From NCBI GenBank assembly GCA_020086605.1, contig JACBWW010000015.1, positions 22,619,225 through 22,683,224 on the forward strand: a stretch of DNA of 64,000 bases. Reading direction: 5' to 3'. The stretch is from Lanius collurio (lineage: Eukaryota > Chordata > Aves > Passeriformes > Laniidae). This document shows, piece by piece, positions 12,195 to 25,330 of the stretch; the stretch's first letter is position 1, and each line of letters opens with the position of its first letter. A model generated the notes under the pieces. The model saw only the letters and a list, made by a program, of their open reading frames with translations, searched no databases and was not told the origin of the DNA. The translations under genes and the position numbers were made by a program.

Positions 12195-13059
12195 GCAAGA
12201 AAGTCCCTGTTTGTGCTCCTTCTGTTGCAGAGACAAGTGCTGCTGCTGCACAGGCATTGCCATCACTGAAATACAAACCTACAATATTGGTACAATACAA
12301 TTGCACATTGCATAATCATGCATTGGATTAGTCATTTAAACATTTCAATATACAGTACCAGTACTTGGGTAACTGCACTCTTGCTGCCAACTTCCTCAGT
12401 TTCCTGGCCTGGAAGACAGGAATAGCCACAGAAGGGCTCTCCCCTGACAAACCCGCTCTGCTTTTACTCAGGTTTATGGATCTGCAGCTGTCGCACTTAA
12501 GAAGACTTCAGAAAATACAGAAAATGACAAATGTCCAACTCTACATATTAAAAAGCCAATAACTACCTAGACTGCCAGCTTGTTTGCTACCCCAACACTG
12601 TATTTTGCAAACTGAGACAGTACTTCTCTTCTTTACAGAATACACAATGGCTTCATGCAGCCTACATGAATTGGTCAAATCTGGTCATGGTGAGATATGG
12701 ACCAGAATTCATTAATTTTCTCAACATTTATTGAAAACTATTTTCTCATTTCAGAAACAAAAATCTAAGCAGTTTTTATCTAATGTGCCTCCTGTCATTT
12801 CTCATCTATACCAACAACCCTTTCAAAGCTATTTCATTATGCTTTTCTTTTCCCAAAAGAATAAAGTTCCCTCTTCAGTAATTGCAGAAAGCATAATGCA
12901 TTAAAGCTTTTAATCTATTTTAAAATATTATTTGCAATGAACTCCATGTGCTGCTTTTGATTATTTTAACAGATTACAACTATTTCTCTACACTACAGAC
13001 TCCAAAACCAGTATATTTTTTGTCAAATATGTAAAAGAAGATTAATTTAGCCATAATCC
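12195..13059. other. Non-coding stretch, nothing seen
   Basis: AT-rich unique sequence between the poly(A) run and the CR1 copy. The longest frames are about 65 codons. No repeat, RNA gene or regulatory element was recognised. Confidence 0.65.
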
Positions 13060-13380
13060 TTTTCTCCAGGCTAAGCACCCCCAGCTCCCTCAGCCGCTCC
13101 TCACAGGACTTCTGCTCCAGACCCTTCCCCAGCTCCGTTGCCCTTCTCTGGACACGCTCCAGCCCCTCAATGTTTCTCCTCTAGTGAGGGGCCCAGAGCT
13201 GAACACAGCACTTGAGGTGCAGTCGGACCAGTGACCACTACAGGGGCACGACAACATCCCTGATCCTGCTGGCCATGCTGTTATCGACACAAGCCAGGCC
13301 TTCTTGGCCACATTGCTGGCTTGTCCCAGTATGTATCCAGTCTCCCAGAGAGCTGGTGAAAATAAAAAATCCTTCTCAGT
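13060..13380 (-). mobile_element. CR1 LINE internal fragment (reverse)
   Basis: On the plus strand the text 'TTTCTCCAGGCTAAGCACCC', 'CCAGCTCCCTCAGCCGCTCC', 'TTGCCCTTCTCTGGACACGC', 'GGGGCCCAGAGCTGAACACA' and 'CCTGATCCTGCTGGCCATGC' follows the reverse complement of the CR1 region around the end of the reverse transcriptase frame and start of the 3' UTR. GC content jumps relative to the flanks. The right edge is fuzzy: clear match to about 13330, weaker wording such as 'ATCCTTCTCAG' to about 13380. The element's own 3' terminal part (expected left of 13060) is missing, which is unusual for CR1 and implies later deletion or rearrangement. Frames at 13090-13311 and 13212-13556 lie in this repeat and are not genes. 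Confidence 0.93.
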
Positions 13381-16300
13381 GTACTGATGACCTCACAAGT
13401 GAAAATTTTCTAGGCGTTCCTATAATTCACTTACTAGTTTTTAGCAATTTAATCATCTACAGAAGAATTTTTCATCCAATATCTGTATCTGTGAATAGCA
13501 TTCAAGAAAGTTCATCTTTAAGCTTTGTGGGTTTGTGTGTTGGGTTTTTTCAATAATTATTTGAAATTTGAGTACATATTTTGAAGCAAAAAATTTCTTA
13601 TCTCCTCAATAATATTTTTTAAGTACTTGAGTAATATTTGTGATTTAAGTCTTCCTTCAACAAATGTCTGTAACAGCTAAACAAAAGGTAGCAGCGTCCA
13701 TGTGCAAGAAATGTCATACATGTGTCCTTCCTATAAAATGGTTTAAAACATATGGCCATCTGAAGCATACAGAACAACCATGAATAAATATGTTACTCAT
13801 CCTTTCCTTGTGCACACATAGTGCAGCAGGCAGCCAACATGCAGGATTACATGTTGTCTTTTCACAAAAGATGCAAGTCTCAATGGGCAGAACAAGCAAT
13901 GCCAACACATATAGTGATTTCAAAATTTGGTATTTTATCCTTATTGCTTAATATTTGATTAAAGGCCTTGTCTAGTCAACATTTCCCAAGTTAATATTTT
14001 TATACTTGAATTAAAAAGTAACTGTCCCAATAAATTAAAGGAATATTCCCTTGTTCTTACTTATTGGTTTCCTAGCTTACAGGCAACGGGAATGTTCTTA
14101 CTCCATTTCAATGCAGGAAAAACATGTTAGCTTGCATCACTGTAAATAATCGTTATTAAAAAGTGTTGGCTATGGGGGCAGAAAGTCTCCACATGCAATC
14201 AGAAAGGAGCTTCTCCATCAATTAGTGCCAGATATTTTTTTTCTTTTGTTTGCTTTGTTTTACTTCAAAACAAAAGACCCTGTGTACAGGAGGGAAACAA
14301 TCCGAAAACAAACAGCAGGACCAGACAACATTAAGGAGTGCTCTCTTGAGAAGGAGGAAAATGGTTTTGTATTGCATACAATATTAACAAAGCCATTATT
14401 GCAATACTCTCTTACACTGCCCACACTTTACAGAAGACATTGATAATCTGGAAAGATTCAAAATGTAAACTAGTAAGAAGCAATAAAAAAACTTGGAAAG
14501 CTGTTTCTCAGTAAGATAATGAAAGAAGCTCCATGCCCTAATTTACTTGAGCTATTGAGAATAACAAAAATCAGTCTCTTTGCTCCCTAACAGCAGATAC
14601 AGGCAGAAAATTATTCAGTGAGGCAAGGATTACAAATAAGGTGAAGCAGCATTTTTGAGTAGACACAAAAAAATGTAAAAATTCTTAATTCAAGCCAAAT
14701 AAAGACAAAACAAATCTAATTTAAAGTACATCCTGGAAATAATAGTTCTCTATATAATGTGATTAATGTAAGTTCAAGAGGAAGCTTGGACCAAGCAGTG
14801 CCATCTACTTCCTAAAGAAAAACATCTCATCACTAAATGATTACTCTTGGCAAATCTCTGACCATCTAAACAATTCTGAATATGCAGGACAGCTCCAGTA
14901 AAACACCTCCTTCCCCTGAACCATTCATTTTTTTTTAATTTTTTTTTTTCAGACAATACGCTCTCACATATTTTAGCAAATTAGAAGAACAAAAATTAGA
15001 AACACATTCAACTTACTTTTGCAGTTGTTTGGAGTTTTTTAGTGAAGACATTCATATAATAAAGAATAAAATCAGTGACTGTTTCACCATCAAGACACAC
15101 ACTGAGCAAAAAAACATCATCACCTTTCAAGAGGTCAGTATTATCCACCAAGATATTTCTATACTATCACTACGTGAAAACAACTCCTGAGCTACCTGAC
15201 CTGTGGACTCTTTCCAGTGACCTTTTTTTCCTGCTCAGAGGAACAGTCTGACAACAGTACAGGGAAAAACTTTTTCACTCCTCTTCAATATTTTCACAGC
15301 CAAAATAAACCTGCTTCTAAGATGGCTCTCTTCTCATTAACTCAGAGTAAACAATAAAAAAACACTACTGAACTGGACACACAGCGAAGAAACAATTTCA
15401 CCTTGGACAATTATACTGGCTGTTCAGGAAAAGATGCACAATGGTCTCCCCCAAAACCAGCTCTAAAATCAGTTGTATTTGTAATGGATGTATCCCATTT
15501 ATAATCATCTGGACTAAAATGGCAGTCCCATGTAGAGCTTTATCATAGCCCAGGGAAGTGCCTCTGAATTCAGTCTGCCTCCAGAATCCTGATACACAAA
15601 TGTGAACTTTCTAGACACATGAAAAATGGCAAAGTGGAAATTACTCCATACAAAAATCTACCAACATGTTCTTTCTCTGAGGAAGTAAGGACTATACCAA
15701 ATACACAGAGGAAAAGGATCGATCCATACAGTCAAGCCCCCAGACATTCTCACAACTTTTCTGAGAAAAATATTCACAATAAGGACAAATTTTACCAGTG
15801 CAGCACCCGTCAGGATTATAACAGTTACATTGGCTCAGGCCAACAAGACCTCACAGCCCAATATTTTGTCTCCAACTGGCCCTTAGCAGGCACTGAGGGA
15901 AGAGTACAACAAGGGTAAGCAGTGATGCCACTTTGTACTGGTGGGAATGGGACTGAAGAATTCATCCTTTTAATTTGTTTCAGGAGGAAAGAAAACAAGC
16001 TTTGTGGAAAGGCATCAAAATATGTAAATAGTGGGGTTTGGTAATGAGAAACATGAAAAGCTACTCTATGGTTCCAATGATGCAAGTCATGCATTACTTA
16101 AATTATTCCCACATTCGCTCTTGGGTTTTGGCATGTATTTTTTGCCTGCTTGGATATCACAAACATAAGCAGAGCTGCAACAGAATGAAAGAGCATAGTG
16201 GCTGCACCAATGAAATACTAAGACAGCCTAATTATAACCCAAGGAGGTCATTAGCCTTCCACCTTGTCTGTTCCTCTTGCCTAGGTTGGGAGATGTCATA

Positions 16301-19300
16301 ATTGCAAGTTGGGGAGTATCACAGTGAAAGTCTCCAGCTTCTGAGTATCCTTCATCTGAAGTGCTACAACTGCTACCTGAGTTGCACAATAAGTATTTTT
16401 GATTACTTAGTGTGGAAATGCACAGTTCCCAAACAGCAGCAAGTCAAGCACAAGCTTCCTTTGTTTTTCTTTTAAATTGTTTCAGCAAGCTGACATATCT
16501 AGCAGGTATATACTCTCAATTTATCTTTTTGGATATGCTGTCCCTCCTTATGGAAATGCATGTTGGCAATCCTTTCATGTATTTAACAACCTTACCCATA
16601 TTGCAAAAAAGATTCTTCTACATGGCATCATTTAAAAACAGGAATGAATTACCTATTTAAAAGAATAACTAAAGGAATTACTATGATTTATTGTACAATG
16701 TGCACTTCAGTGTTGCTTAACAACAAACATCTGAATAAAGACTTTCTCCCTAAATAGAGCTACGCATCAATATCTCTCACCAGTTTCTCTCTCACAGGAC
16801 TGCAGCAAACTTTAAAGAACATTATGCTGGTATCTTAATATCTGAAGTTGCAGCACTAGAAAAGAAACAGTTTTCAACCTATTTTGGATCACAGAAATCT
16901 TTTACATTATAATGATGCAGCTTAGCAAAATGTTCCTTTTAGTAAGAGCCTTAAAGGACTAGTTAACAGATTCACTCTGAATACAGTCTCAAAGTCTGGG
17001 TTTGACAAAGTCTTTTGGCACACATCCTATTCCTTCAATCCCTCCTCTAGTACAGAGAGAAAAAAGAGTTAAAAGTCAAAAAACACAGAGGTATCAGGCT
17101 TAAACAAACTATCTTAGGTACCATTTCAGTCATCAAAACCTTCGGCTCAGCACAGACCATAAAGAAAAAAAACACGTTTAACTAACCTGCACAGAGCTCT
17201 ATCTTTTCTATGCACAGTTAGCTCACTGAAAGCTATCAAAGGTATGGCTAAAGCATAATAAATAAATTAAGTATACTGGAAAGGCCTAAAGGAACATATG
17301 GGTAAGGGATTTTATGTAGATATCTTTCCTCAAGAAGCCTACTCAATTTACTACCAAAGGAAAGCCACAGTGATTTTTCGACTTAATAGGATGAATATAT
17401 CCAGAGATGGCTGCTTCCAGCCCCAAACCAAACCTAAAGCCATCCATCCAGGGCACCAAATCTGATTGCCATCTTTTCCCACTTCTATGGCACACAGTAG
17501 AAAGGAAGGTGAAAAGGGTGAGAAGCAAAACGGCTGAGCTAAGAAAAGGACAGCATCTTAATCTGAATTGTGACCATCCCTACAGATGTCATTTGCTTCA
17601 CAAAAAAACCCCAGCACGAAAGGCTGTAAGAAAATCATTACCTTGAATGCTATTGAAGAATTGTGTTTTATACTGCAGCCCACCAGACTGCTCACAGTAA
17701 TCACAAAAAACGTAGCAACAAACACACTCTGTTTTGTTGGGTAACAATAAATAAAAAAAGAACAAAATGTAGTTTGAGTGTTCACAAATACTTTTTAACT
17801 GAAACAACCCAATTCCGTCATTTAATCATTTGCATCATATTAGCAAAAGTATATGTATTGAATAGCACTTACTTACTAGTGACAGGAAAATAACAGATAC
17901 AGGAAAAAACATTCAAATAAAAAATATACATGAAATTGCTTTAAAAGTTATCTCATGTTTTTCTTTAAGCAGCTCATGTAAGGAAATATCAGAAAATGCT
18001 AAATATTTAAGTCACATTGCATGATAAATTCTGCTCTTGTTGAATGTTGAGCAAGTTACAGTATATCATTACACTACAAAGTCTGTAAATAACTTTAGAA
18101 TAGAAATGCCTTCAACTTACCCTAAGACAGTCTGTCCTGTTTCTTTTCAAAGCCCAGGAAAAGTTATGTAATATCTTACTGAGGACTATACCTCCTGAAT
18201 AAATATCACAGCAATATCACATTAGTTTGGTTTGGTTTGTCTGTTTGGTTTTTAAACAGGTCCGTTATGAAGTTTTTGGCTCCTATAAATGCAGTAAATA
18301 CATTGCACATAGCAGACAGTAACTTCTGAATGTGTATAATCCACATCATGTTTTGTACTGACTGCAGTGCTCTATATAAAATTTTCCATAAAAACTGTAA
18401 AAATTGTAGTTAAAAATTACCTAACAACAGAATTTGTACGATAAAAAAAGCACCGTAAGTTCTCACTGAACACCACTTCACATGGTTTTGGCAAGTTTTG
18501 TTGGAAGAAAATAATGTACAAAGCTGTTGTTGCTGTGTCTAGCTTCAGGAGTAATTAAACACATGCTCATGCACTTTGATGAACATGAGGGCCATCCTTT
18601 GCCTAAGGGAAGTGGCTCCCACAGATTAAGAGCTGATACAGGCAGCTTTCTATGTAGAAAGTCTCTGTCAGTACAGCTTCTCCTTTCTTCTGATTTATAA
18701 TTGACGTGCTTGCCCTCTCTTTATTGTCATGGCAGTAACGCTCGAGGTAATATAATTAAGGTTGGGAGTTGGTAAGAATCTTTCTGAGAAATTTGTTGAG
18801 AAAGGAGGGTCTACTCAGCAGAGCCTAAAACTTCTATAATTTTATGTCTCTTGCTACAGTTACCTGCAACTTTTCTTGAATGACATGGAAGAGAACAAGT
18901 GGAAGATGTCTCATGAGTTCTGCAAGGATTATTTATTTATGTACCTACAGAGGAGAAGTCTCAGGAAGCCCATTGGAAAAACAACTCCCTTTACTTTTAC
19001 TGCCTCTTTAAAATCGTCTATCTTATTGGTATCAATTACACCAGCATCTCAACAAAGTTTTGATATATGAGGAAAGGCACTTTTTACTGTCTACGTGGTG
19101 ATGTTTTTCTGATCTCTAAACTTCATACAAAATTACACGAGACTGTAATACATGAATTACAGACCAGACCTCGGAATACAAGTTGTATAGTCTAAACAAG
19201 TTTCTTCCACAGTTAATATATGAAGGATTTTGAAGAAGAGTTAAAATGAACCCAGGAATATCTACATAGTTTCCTTAAGCAAAACATCCTCTTACTTGGT

Positions 19301-19616
19301 TAAATTTTGCTTGCAGAAAAAAATCGAAAATACTACACATGAGAAGAAGTCCAGTTTGTGCTCCAATTGAGTCCTGCCCAACTCAGCCGCAATCTGGATA
19401 GGAAAGATTTCAAACTCATGGAATAATTTATTACAGCATTGTTTGGAAATGCTCTCAAAAACAATACAAAGCTGGTGTGCTTTGAGTACATATTTTATTG
19501 GTTGACAATAGGGCTTAAAAAGTTGCAGTGAAGACCCAAATATTGGTATTAGTGGCATTAATTCTCAGTGATACCTTTGCAGCTTTTTCCCAATATACTA
19601 AAAGGCCTGGAAAACT
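13381..19616. other. Non-coding stretch, no gene seen
   Basis: AT-rich unique sequence of about 6 kb. Open frames are 60-99 codons and scattered on both strands without recognisable content. A TTTGG-type patch lies at 18225-18254. No RNA gene, CpG island or transposon with a readable match was found. Confidence 0.65.
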
Positions 19617-19640
19617 AACAAACCAACCAACCAACCAACC
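19617..19640 (+). repeat. (AACC)n microsatellite
   Basis: Five perfect AACC units follow a degenerate AACA unit. The same unit recurs in the larger A/C-rich tracts at 3141-3280 and 59322-59451. Confidence 0.9.
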
Positions 19641-22600
19641 TGCAAATATTTGTATAATCCCAGGTAGATAACCAACAACCTGTCATGAGGAACTTTCAAT
19701 CTAACATTTACTGTGATAGACACAAGATTTGTCTGGTACACACAGGTGACACAACTCAGGATATTTTGGGATATAGTTAAACCTTAAACACTATTGTATT
19801 TACTTATTGCCTCCCTTTTTAATACTCTGAGCTTTTAAAATACCTAAATCCATCTAAACTAATTCAGTGAATCTTGCTCATAGATAAATTTTGGTTCATT
19901 TAAGTAAAACTAGATGTTTCAGTTTAGTTCATGCTAGTAAAATTCAGATAAACCACCATGTCTATTTCTCAATATTGTACAGGACATAGAGTGTATGGGA
20001 AAACAGAAACCCAATTCTAAAAGCTATCTAAGTCAGAGATAAGCAAAAGGAGAAAGAGAAAATCTTTATCATCAGAAAATGCTATCAGCAGCAAAAGAAA
20101 ACACAGCACATAAATATTCCCATGTAAACAGCTTTCTTCCCTGTAGCCAGCCTGCAGAGGATGGCAATGCCATTCATTTTTTAGTGCCTTAACACCATGT
20201 TTGAATTGTTTCTTTTCTACAGATATGGCAAACCAGTCTTAGAGACATTTATCGTACTCCAAAACAAGATCTGCTTCCATGTTAGACATGAACTCCATTT
20301 AACACTAAATAGGATTTGGACAAGCCTGAGATACTGGGTGAAAGAGCTGCCCTTGCTGCTAGATCTAAGAATCACCCGAGAAGTTTCCCCACAACTGCAC
20401 CTTTGGGAGCTCTGCCACAGCATTACTCAATAAAGTGCTGACTACACGAGAAGCACAACCCTACAAGTCAAGTGCGATTTTCTGTTAAAATAGCTTCCTT
20501 AGACTTACTGATTGATAAAACACAGAAAAAACCCTCTGGTTGTACTTCTCTTTCAACAGCCTCACTTTATATAGCACAGAAAAAAAAAAACAAACCAAAA
20601 AACCCAGAAAATTTTAAAAAGCTCCATTGCTTTCTTCTTTAAACAGAAGAACATAAAACAATCTCCCAACAGGACAGTCCCCACCATGACACAGACTCAC
20701 TAAACTGTATAAACATCATAAAAGGAAGAAAGTTTCCCTGAACTGAGACAATAGTTATGTCAGCTTTACCTATGGAAATTATAGTATGCATAATCTAATT
20801 AATTTTATTTTTCAAAGGAATTCAAGTCACTGAAATTTATGTAATTGATTCAATTATTTTATTGAACAAACTCCTACACTCATCCCTCTTGCACGTAACA
20901 AAGAGACATCTGTGGCTTCCATTTCCATTTTAAAAATTGAAGTTCCTGTAGGAATGACTTGCAGTAGTCAGTTATCATTGCCTCTCCAGCCCTCACTGTA
21001 GGGGAAGTAAAACCAAAAATCTGCTCACAGGCACAGTCAGCTTTATGCTCAGACACGACTTTGTGAAGCAAGCAGGCACCAGCAGTACAGAGAGGAAAAG
21101 GAAGCAATGTGCATATTCAAAAGCTGTGCTATCTTTTTACTAAGAGAATTTAATGTATTTAATTTAAACAGAACATGAAACTATTCCAAATATTGTTTGG
21201 AAAATTAATACTGACAGGATAAAAAGTGATCACATTTACTTAGCCCCATTTGCTGATAATTTTTTTTTCAAAACTGCAGACTGAAACATAATTTAAAAGT
21301 AAAGTCTTGAAATAAGATCCTTGAAATGTTGAACATGACAGAGGCATATTAACCATCAGCCTCAGTAGTCTGCATTTAAAGCTATCCAATTCTATTGAAA
21401 AACATAACACAGTTCAGGATTTATTCAAAGACATCTCCAAACTGTTTGGACAATTCAACAGATATGTGGGTGTTCTAAATATGCCCTCACTTAGCTACCT
21501 AATTACACTTAAACTTCAACTTTGTTATTGCCGTCAAAGGTGTAAGGAAATTTGCAACCAGATATGTTTACCACAGACTTTTCAACACTGTCTAGTTCTG
21601 TAAGGCTGGGATCATACACAGATCTCAGCATAACATTTTTTACAGTGAAAGATGAGAGTATTCAAAACAATAACTGCAGAGAGGATCTTAAGAATATATT
21701 CTGGGAGCAAACCAAAAGTCTAAATGTCAACTGAGTAGGACAAAATACAAAACACTCCTTGTGCCCATCCTAGAACTATGTTTAAATGTAGAGGATTTAC
21801 AATAACGAGTCCATCTCTCTCAGGCTTATTTCTGGAAGAGTCACCATCAGAATGAACTACTCAGCAAAAGATTTGCTTTCTTTTTTGTAAAAGATCTTCT
21901 TTTACTCCCTAAGTCCCTTCTTGTTTTAGATGTCTTTTCATTGGGGATTAACTGGGTTGGTATTTTAGCTATATAGAAAGCAGGAGAAAAGAGAGGGTAT
22001 TTATTTAGTAGAAGAAACAGCCACTATTGCAGGCTTCTACTGAGTATCCTCCATGAACCCACCTTCTGTACAGCTAAAATTTCTGTTCACATCTTCATCA
22101 AGATAAAGTGAGGTTATTGTAACTCCTCCTACCAAAGCCTTTTCTGTCATCTATGTTACTATGCCTTTCAAATGAAATTTAATGGTGAAATTCAACAAGT
22201 CCAAACTTGAGCATCTATCTTCGTCTACTTTCCTTTAATCCTTCTGGCCATCACTTGCAAAGCCTGCTACAGATATTAGTTTCTAATATCAGAAATTGCC
22301 TAATCTTGCCTAATACTCCTGCCTCATTTCTGTGTACCTGAACTCCTTTACTATTTGGGCTATTGCTTCCCCTGTTGCAGCTGAGCCAGCACCTTCTGGT
22401 TTTGCCCAGCTGCTTAAACAGCCACTTGTCTGAATGATGGCAGACAGAGAAGGTGAATGACACCTTCTGTTTTCTTCAAACAAGACAAGGGGAAACTGAA
22501 ATCTGCACAACAACAGTGCACACAATTTGACTAAATATTTCTGCACTTAGAGTGAAAGAGTTTTTACACAAGGAAAGAGTCACAAGGAAAACTTGTAACT

Positions 22601-24787
22601 CTCGGGAAAATGCTGATGAAATTTGTTTTCTACATACAGACTTATAAAGAATGATAGTAACAACAAAATTCAACCATTGTGATATGGAGCTGTCATTATT
22701 TGCTGCGTGCAATAAAGATTTTTGTGGAATTAATCTGAATTATTAATTTGTTACACTTGTTTTTCTCTTGTGTGTTTTTTTCATGCAGGCAGTGTTTTGC
22801 TCATGTCTCAGGCTATGGCTGGAATTTCAGTGCCATTTTGAGGTAGGATTTCAGAGCAGGACAAGCATGTATCCTCATATAACCCATGTGGTCTTCAGCA
22901 CAAACATTGTAATACCACACCCACTACACCCAGAGCCTGTGACTGCACTGGAGTGTCACTGCAACAACTCTGTAGTAGCAGTTAAATATTCATGTTATGG
23001 ATGTCATTACTGTCTCTTTCTTCCTGTAATCAGATATAAGAAAATTACCTGTTTTTTTTTAAATTTTGGTTTTAAGTAATCCCCACAGAATTTGTCAGAA
23101 AGTGATAAATTTGCACCAAGAAAAAAAAAAAAAAGGTATACCCATTAGCCCCTGCAAAATTGAGGAATGTATTTAAAACTCTTTAGTTGATAACCAGACT
23201 CGCATATGGAACAAGGCCAGAATTAAAAAAAATCAAGCTCTTTCATATGACATAGGGAGTAGCAAACCTAACTTCTGGCAAGCATCCTCTTTTAGGTCCA
23301 ACCAAAATGTGCTGAAGCCACAAGGCAGAAATAAATGAGGGGGTAAAAAAGAGACATGGTGTAGAGGATGAGCAGTGGGAAAATAAGGAAAAAACAAACA
23401 TGAAGGTGGGGTAGAAAGAGATCTTAAGGTAAATTTAGGAAAAAACTGAGACCCACATACATTGGAGAGGAAGTATTTTTTTATTGCAAAATAATGAAGG
23501 AAAACATGTACAGGGTATAGACTGAAGAAGAGTTGATCACATGAAACAACAGTAATGCAAAACCCAGCACTCAAAGCAACATCAAAAAGAAAGAATAAGA
23601 AAAAGAGCTGGCATTCAGACAAGATAAAATTAAGAAAAAAGAAAGGTTTTTATACTGAAAACAAATGACCATGAAGGTATTGGCAACTACAAGGATAGGG
23701 GAAAAAGTAGTGTGGGAGAAATGAAGAGAGTGTAGAGACAATCTAGACTTTCATATTTAAATTGGTTCAATTACTTTTGAAAAGGAAGGGCCTTGGTTTA
23801 TTACTTTCACTAAATGGAGACTGGAGGAGCAGCTCTTCAGAGTGGTAGCAGTTTTGAATCTGAAGAACAGATGATTCAATATTCTAGCAACAATTAGTAT
23901 ATTAATAATTTACTGCATCACACAAGAAGTAAAATCAGACAATTCTGCAAAGTGAAGAATCCTATAGAACAACTGGGGAATTTAGGAATTTAATATAACA
24001 CATTCAACATCAATTCATCAGGTACAATGGCTGTTTGTTTATGTAAAATAATGAATCAAAAGCTTTATGAATTTTGGCTCAGGGACTGGAAATGCTTGAT
24101 ACTTGAAATTTTAATAGGTTTGAGAGAATAAAAGTCTCCAATGAATAAAGCTGTTTTATCTTACAGGCATCTCATAAACTGTTTAAATGTAATTTGAAAT
24201 ATATTAGCTATCAAAATCAAAACTGTTTTTAAAATGGACCTCTGATGAGTTTAGGGTTTAATTTTCCCACAAGAACCTCAAATACCTCACAAAAAGATTG
24301 TATAAGATATAAAATGTGTCAGTTGCTTTTCTGGCTTTTTCTAATCTATTTCTTAGCCATTAGAGAACTTTGCTCCTGAAGCACTCACTGCACCTTTACC
24401 ATGATGCCATCACTGCATGCCAAGCATTTTTACTAGGGGGGGAAGCAGTGATGCATGCAGAATCATTATTATGAGGCTCAATGAGCTGTGACAAGGTGCA
24501 ATAATAATACACTTAGGGTAGAGCAGTGAATTTTAAGGCAAAGCCCAGATTTGAGGGCAGCCTAGAGCCTTTTCACCACGTCAAGGAGAGCTCTGAGTGG
24601 ACATGGGTGCCTCGCTTGGAGGTCAGACACTGGTGACTGGCAGTGGCCAAACTGAAGTGATGCTTATTAAATCTGTCCTTTGGCTGCCAGGATGATGCAC
24701 ACTTTTGGGATGGTTTGGATGAAGAACACTGCCTACTGCTGCTGGACTCCAAAATAAAAAGGGGACAGCTGATGGGGTAAGGAAGTG
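19641..24787. other. Non-coding stretch, purine-skewed part
   Basis: Unique AT-rich sequence. From about 23320 to 23740 the plus strand is markedly purine-rich (GA-rich with A runs); this skew produces a 129-codon minus-strand frame at 23233-23622 rich in Phe, Leu, Ser and Pro that starts with TTG and has no ATG until near its end, so it is not a gene. Between about 24440 and 24787 the sequence becomes less AT-rich just before the LTR and could be a remnant of the retroviral interior, but no coding text is readable. Confidence 0.6.
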
Positions 24788-25330
24788 GACCACATCTGGC
24801 TGGGATGAAATTAACATTTTTTGCAGCAGCCTGAACATTGCTCTGGATTTCTGGATCAGAATTTCTGTTTAAAACAGCACTGATAAAACCCCAGTGTTTC
24901 GCTTATTGCTGAGCAGTGCTTTGAGACTTCATCTTCTGCCCACTTTGTCACCTTGGTTACAGGCTGGGGATAGGCAAGAAGTTGGGAGTGGGTTCTGCTG
25001 ACCAAAATTGAGCAAAAGAATGTTCCATGCTGCATAATGTAGTCAGCAATAAAATCTCAAGAAGAGGTGGAGGAATTCCCAATGTTTGCATGTATGATAT
25101 CCCAAGCAATTAATTCTCAGGCCCTGCTTTCCAGGCAGCGGCTGGACAACTGTCTGCAAATGGGAAGGAATTAATACATCCCGTATTTTGTTTTGCTGTC
25201 ACTCACAGCTTTTGTTTCACTTCGTAAACCAGCTTTTTCTCCATCCCTCAGTCTTCTTGTCTTCTTTTTATTTACTCCCTGTCCAGTGGGAGAAGTGAGT
25301 AAACAGGCAACAGGTTGGGTCTAACCCACC
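24788..25330 (+). mobile_element. Eroded LTR, avian ERVL-like family
   Basis: The order of landmarks matches an LTR family common in birds: 'CTGGCTGGGATGAAATTAAC' near the start, 'TTATTGCTGAGCAGTGCT' at 24903-24920, 'CACTTTGTCACC', 'AGGCTGGGGATAGGCAAGAA', 'GGGAAGGAATTAAT' around 25160, 'TTGTTTTGCTGTCACTCACA', and near the 3' side 'GTGGGAGAAGTGAGTAAACA' (from about 25287) ending in a TCTAACCCA-like terminus. The expected TATA box appears as 'CAGCAATAAAATC' (25044-25056), so it is mutated. Many substitutions show it is old. No opposite LTR or internal coding region was seen, so it is probably a solo LTR. Family attribution is from memory of the consensus; class assignment (ERVL-like) is less certain than the LTR call. 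Confidence 0.75.

Noticed and set aside
12043..12331. Overlapping frames with poly-Lys or poly-Phe
   Set aside because: They read through the 25-base A run and are artefacts.
13090..13556. Frames at 13090-13311 (minus) and 13212-13556 (plus)
   Set aside because: They lie on the CR1 fragment, whose higher GC removes stops; neither preserves a full reverse transcriptase domain.
23233..23622. 129-codon minus-strand open frame
   Set aside because: Begins with TTG, has no ATG until near its end, and its Phe/Leu/Ser/Pro bias follows from the purine-rich opposite strand.
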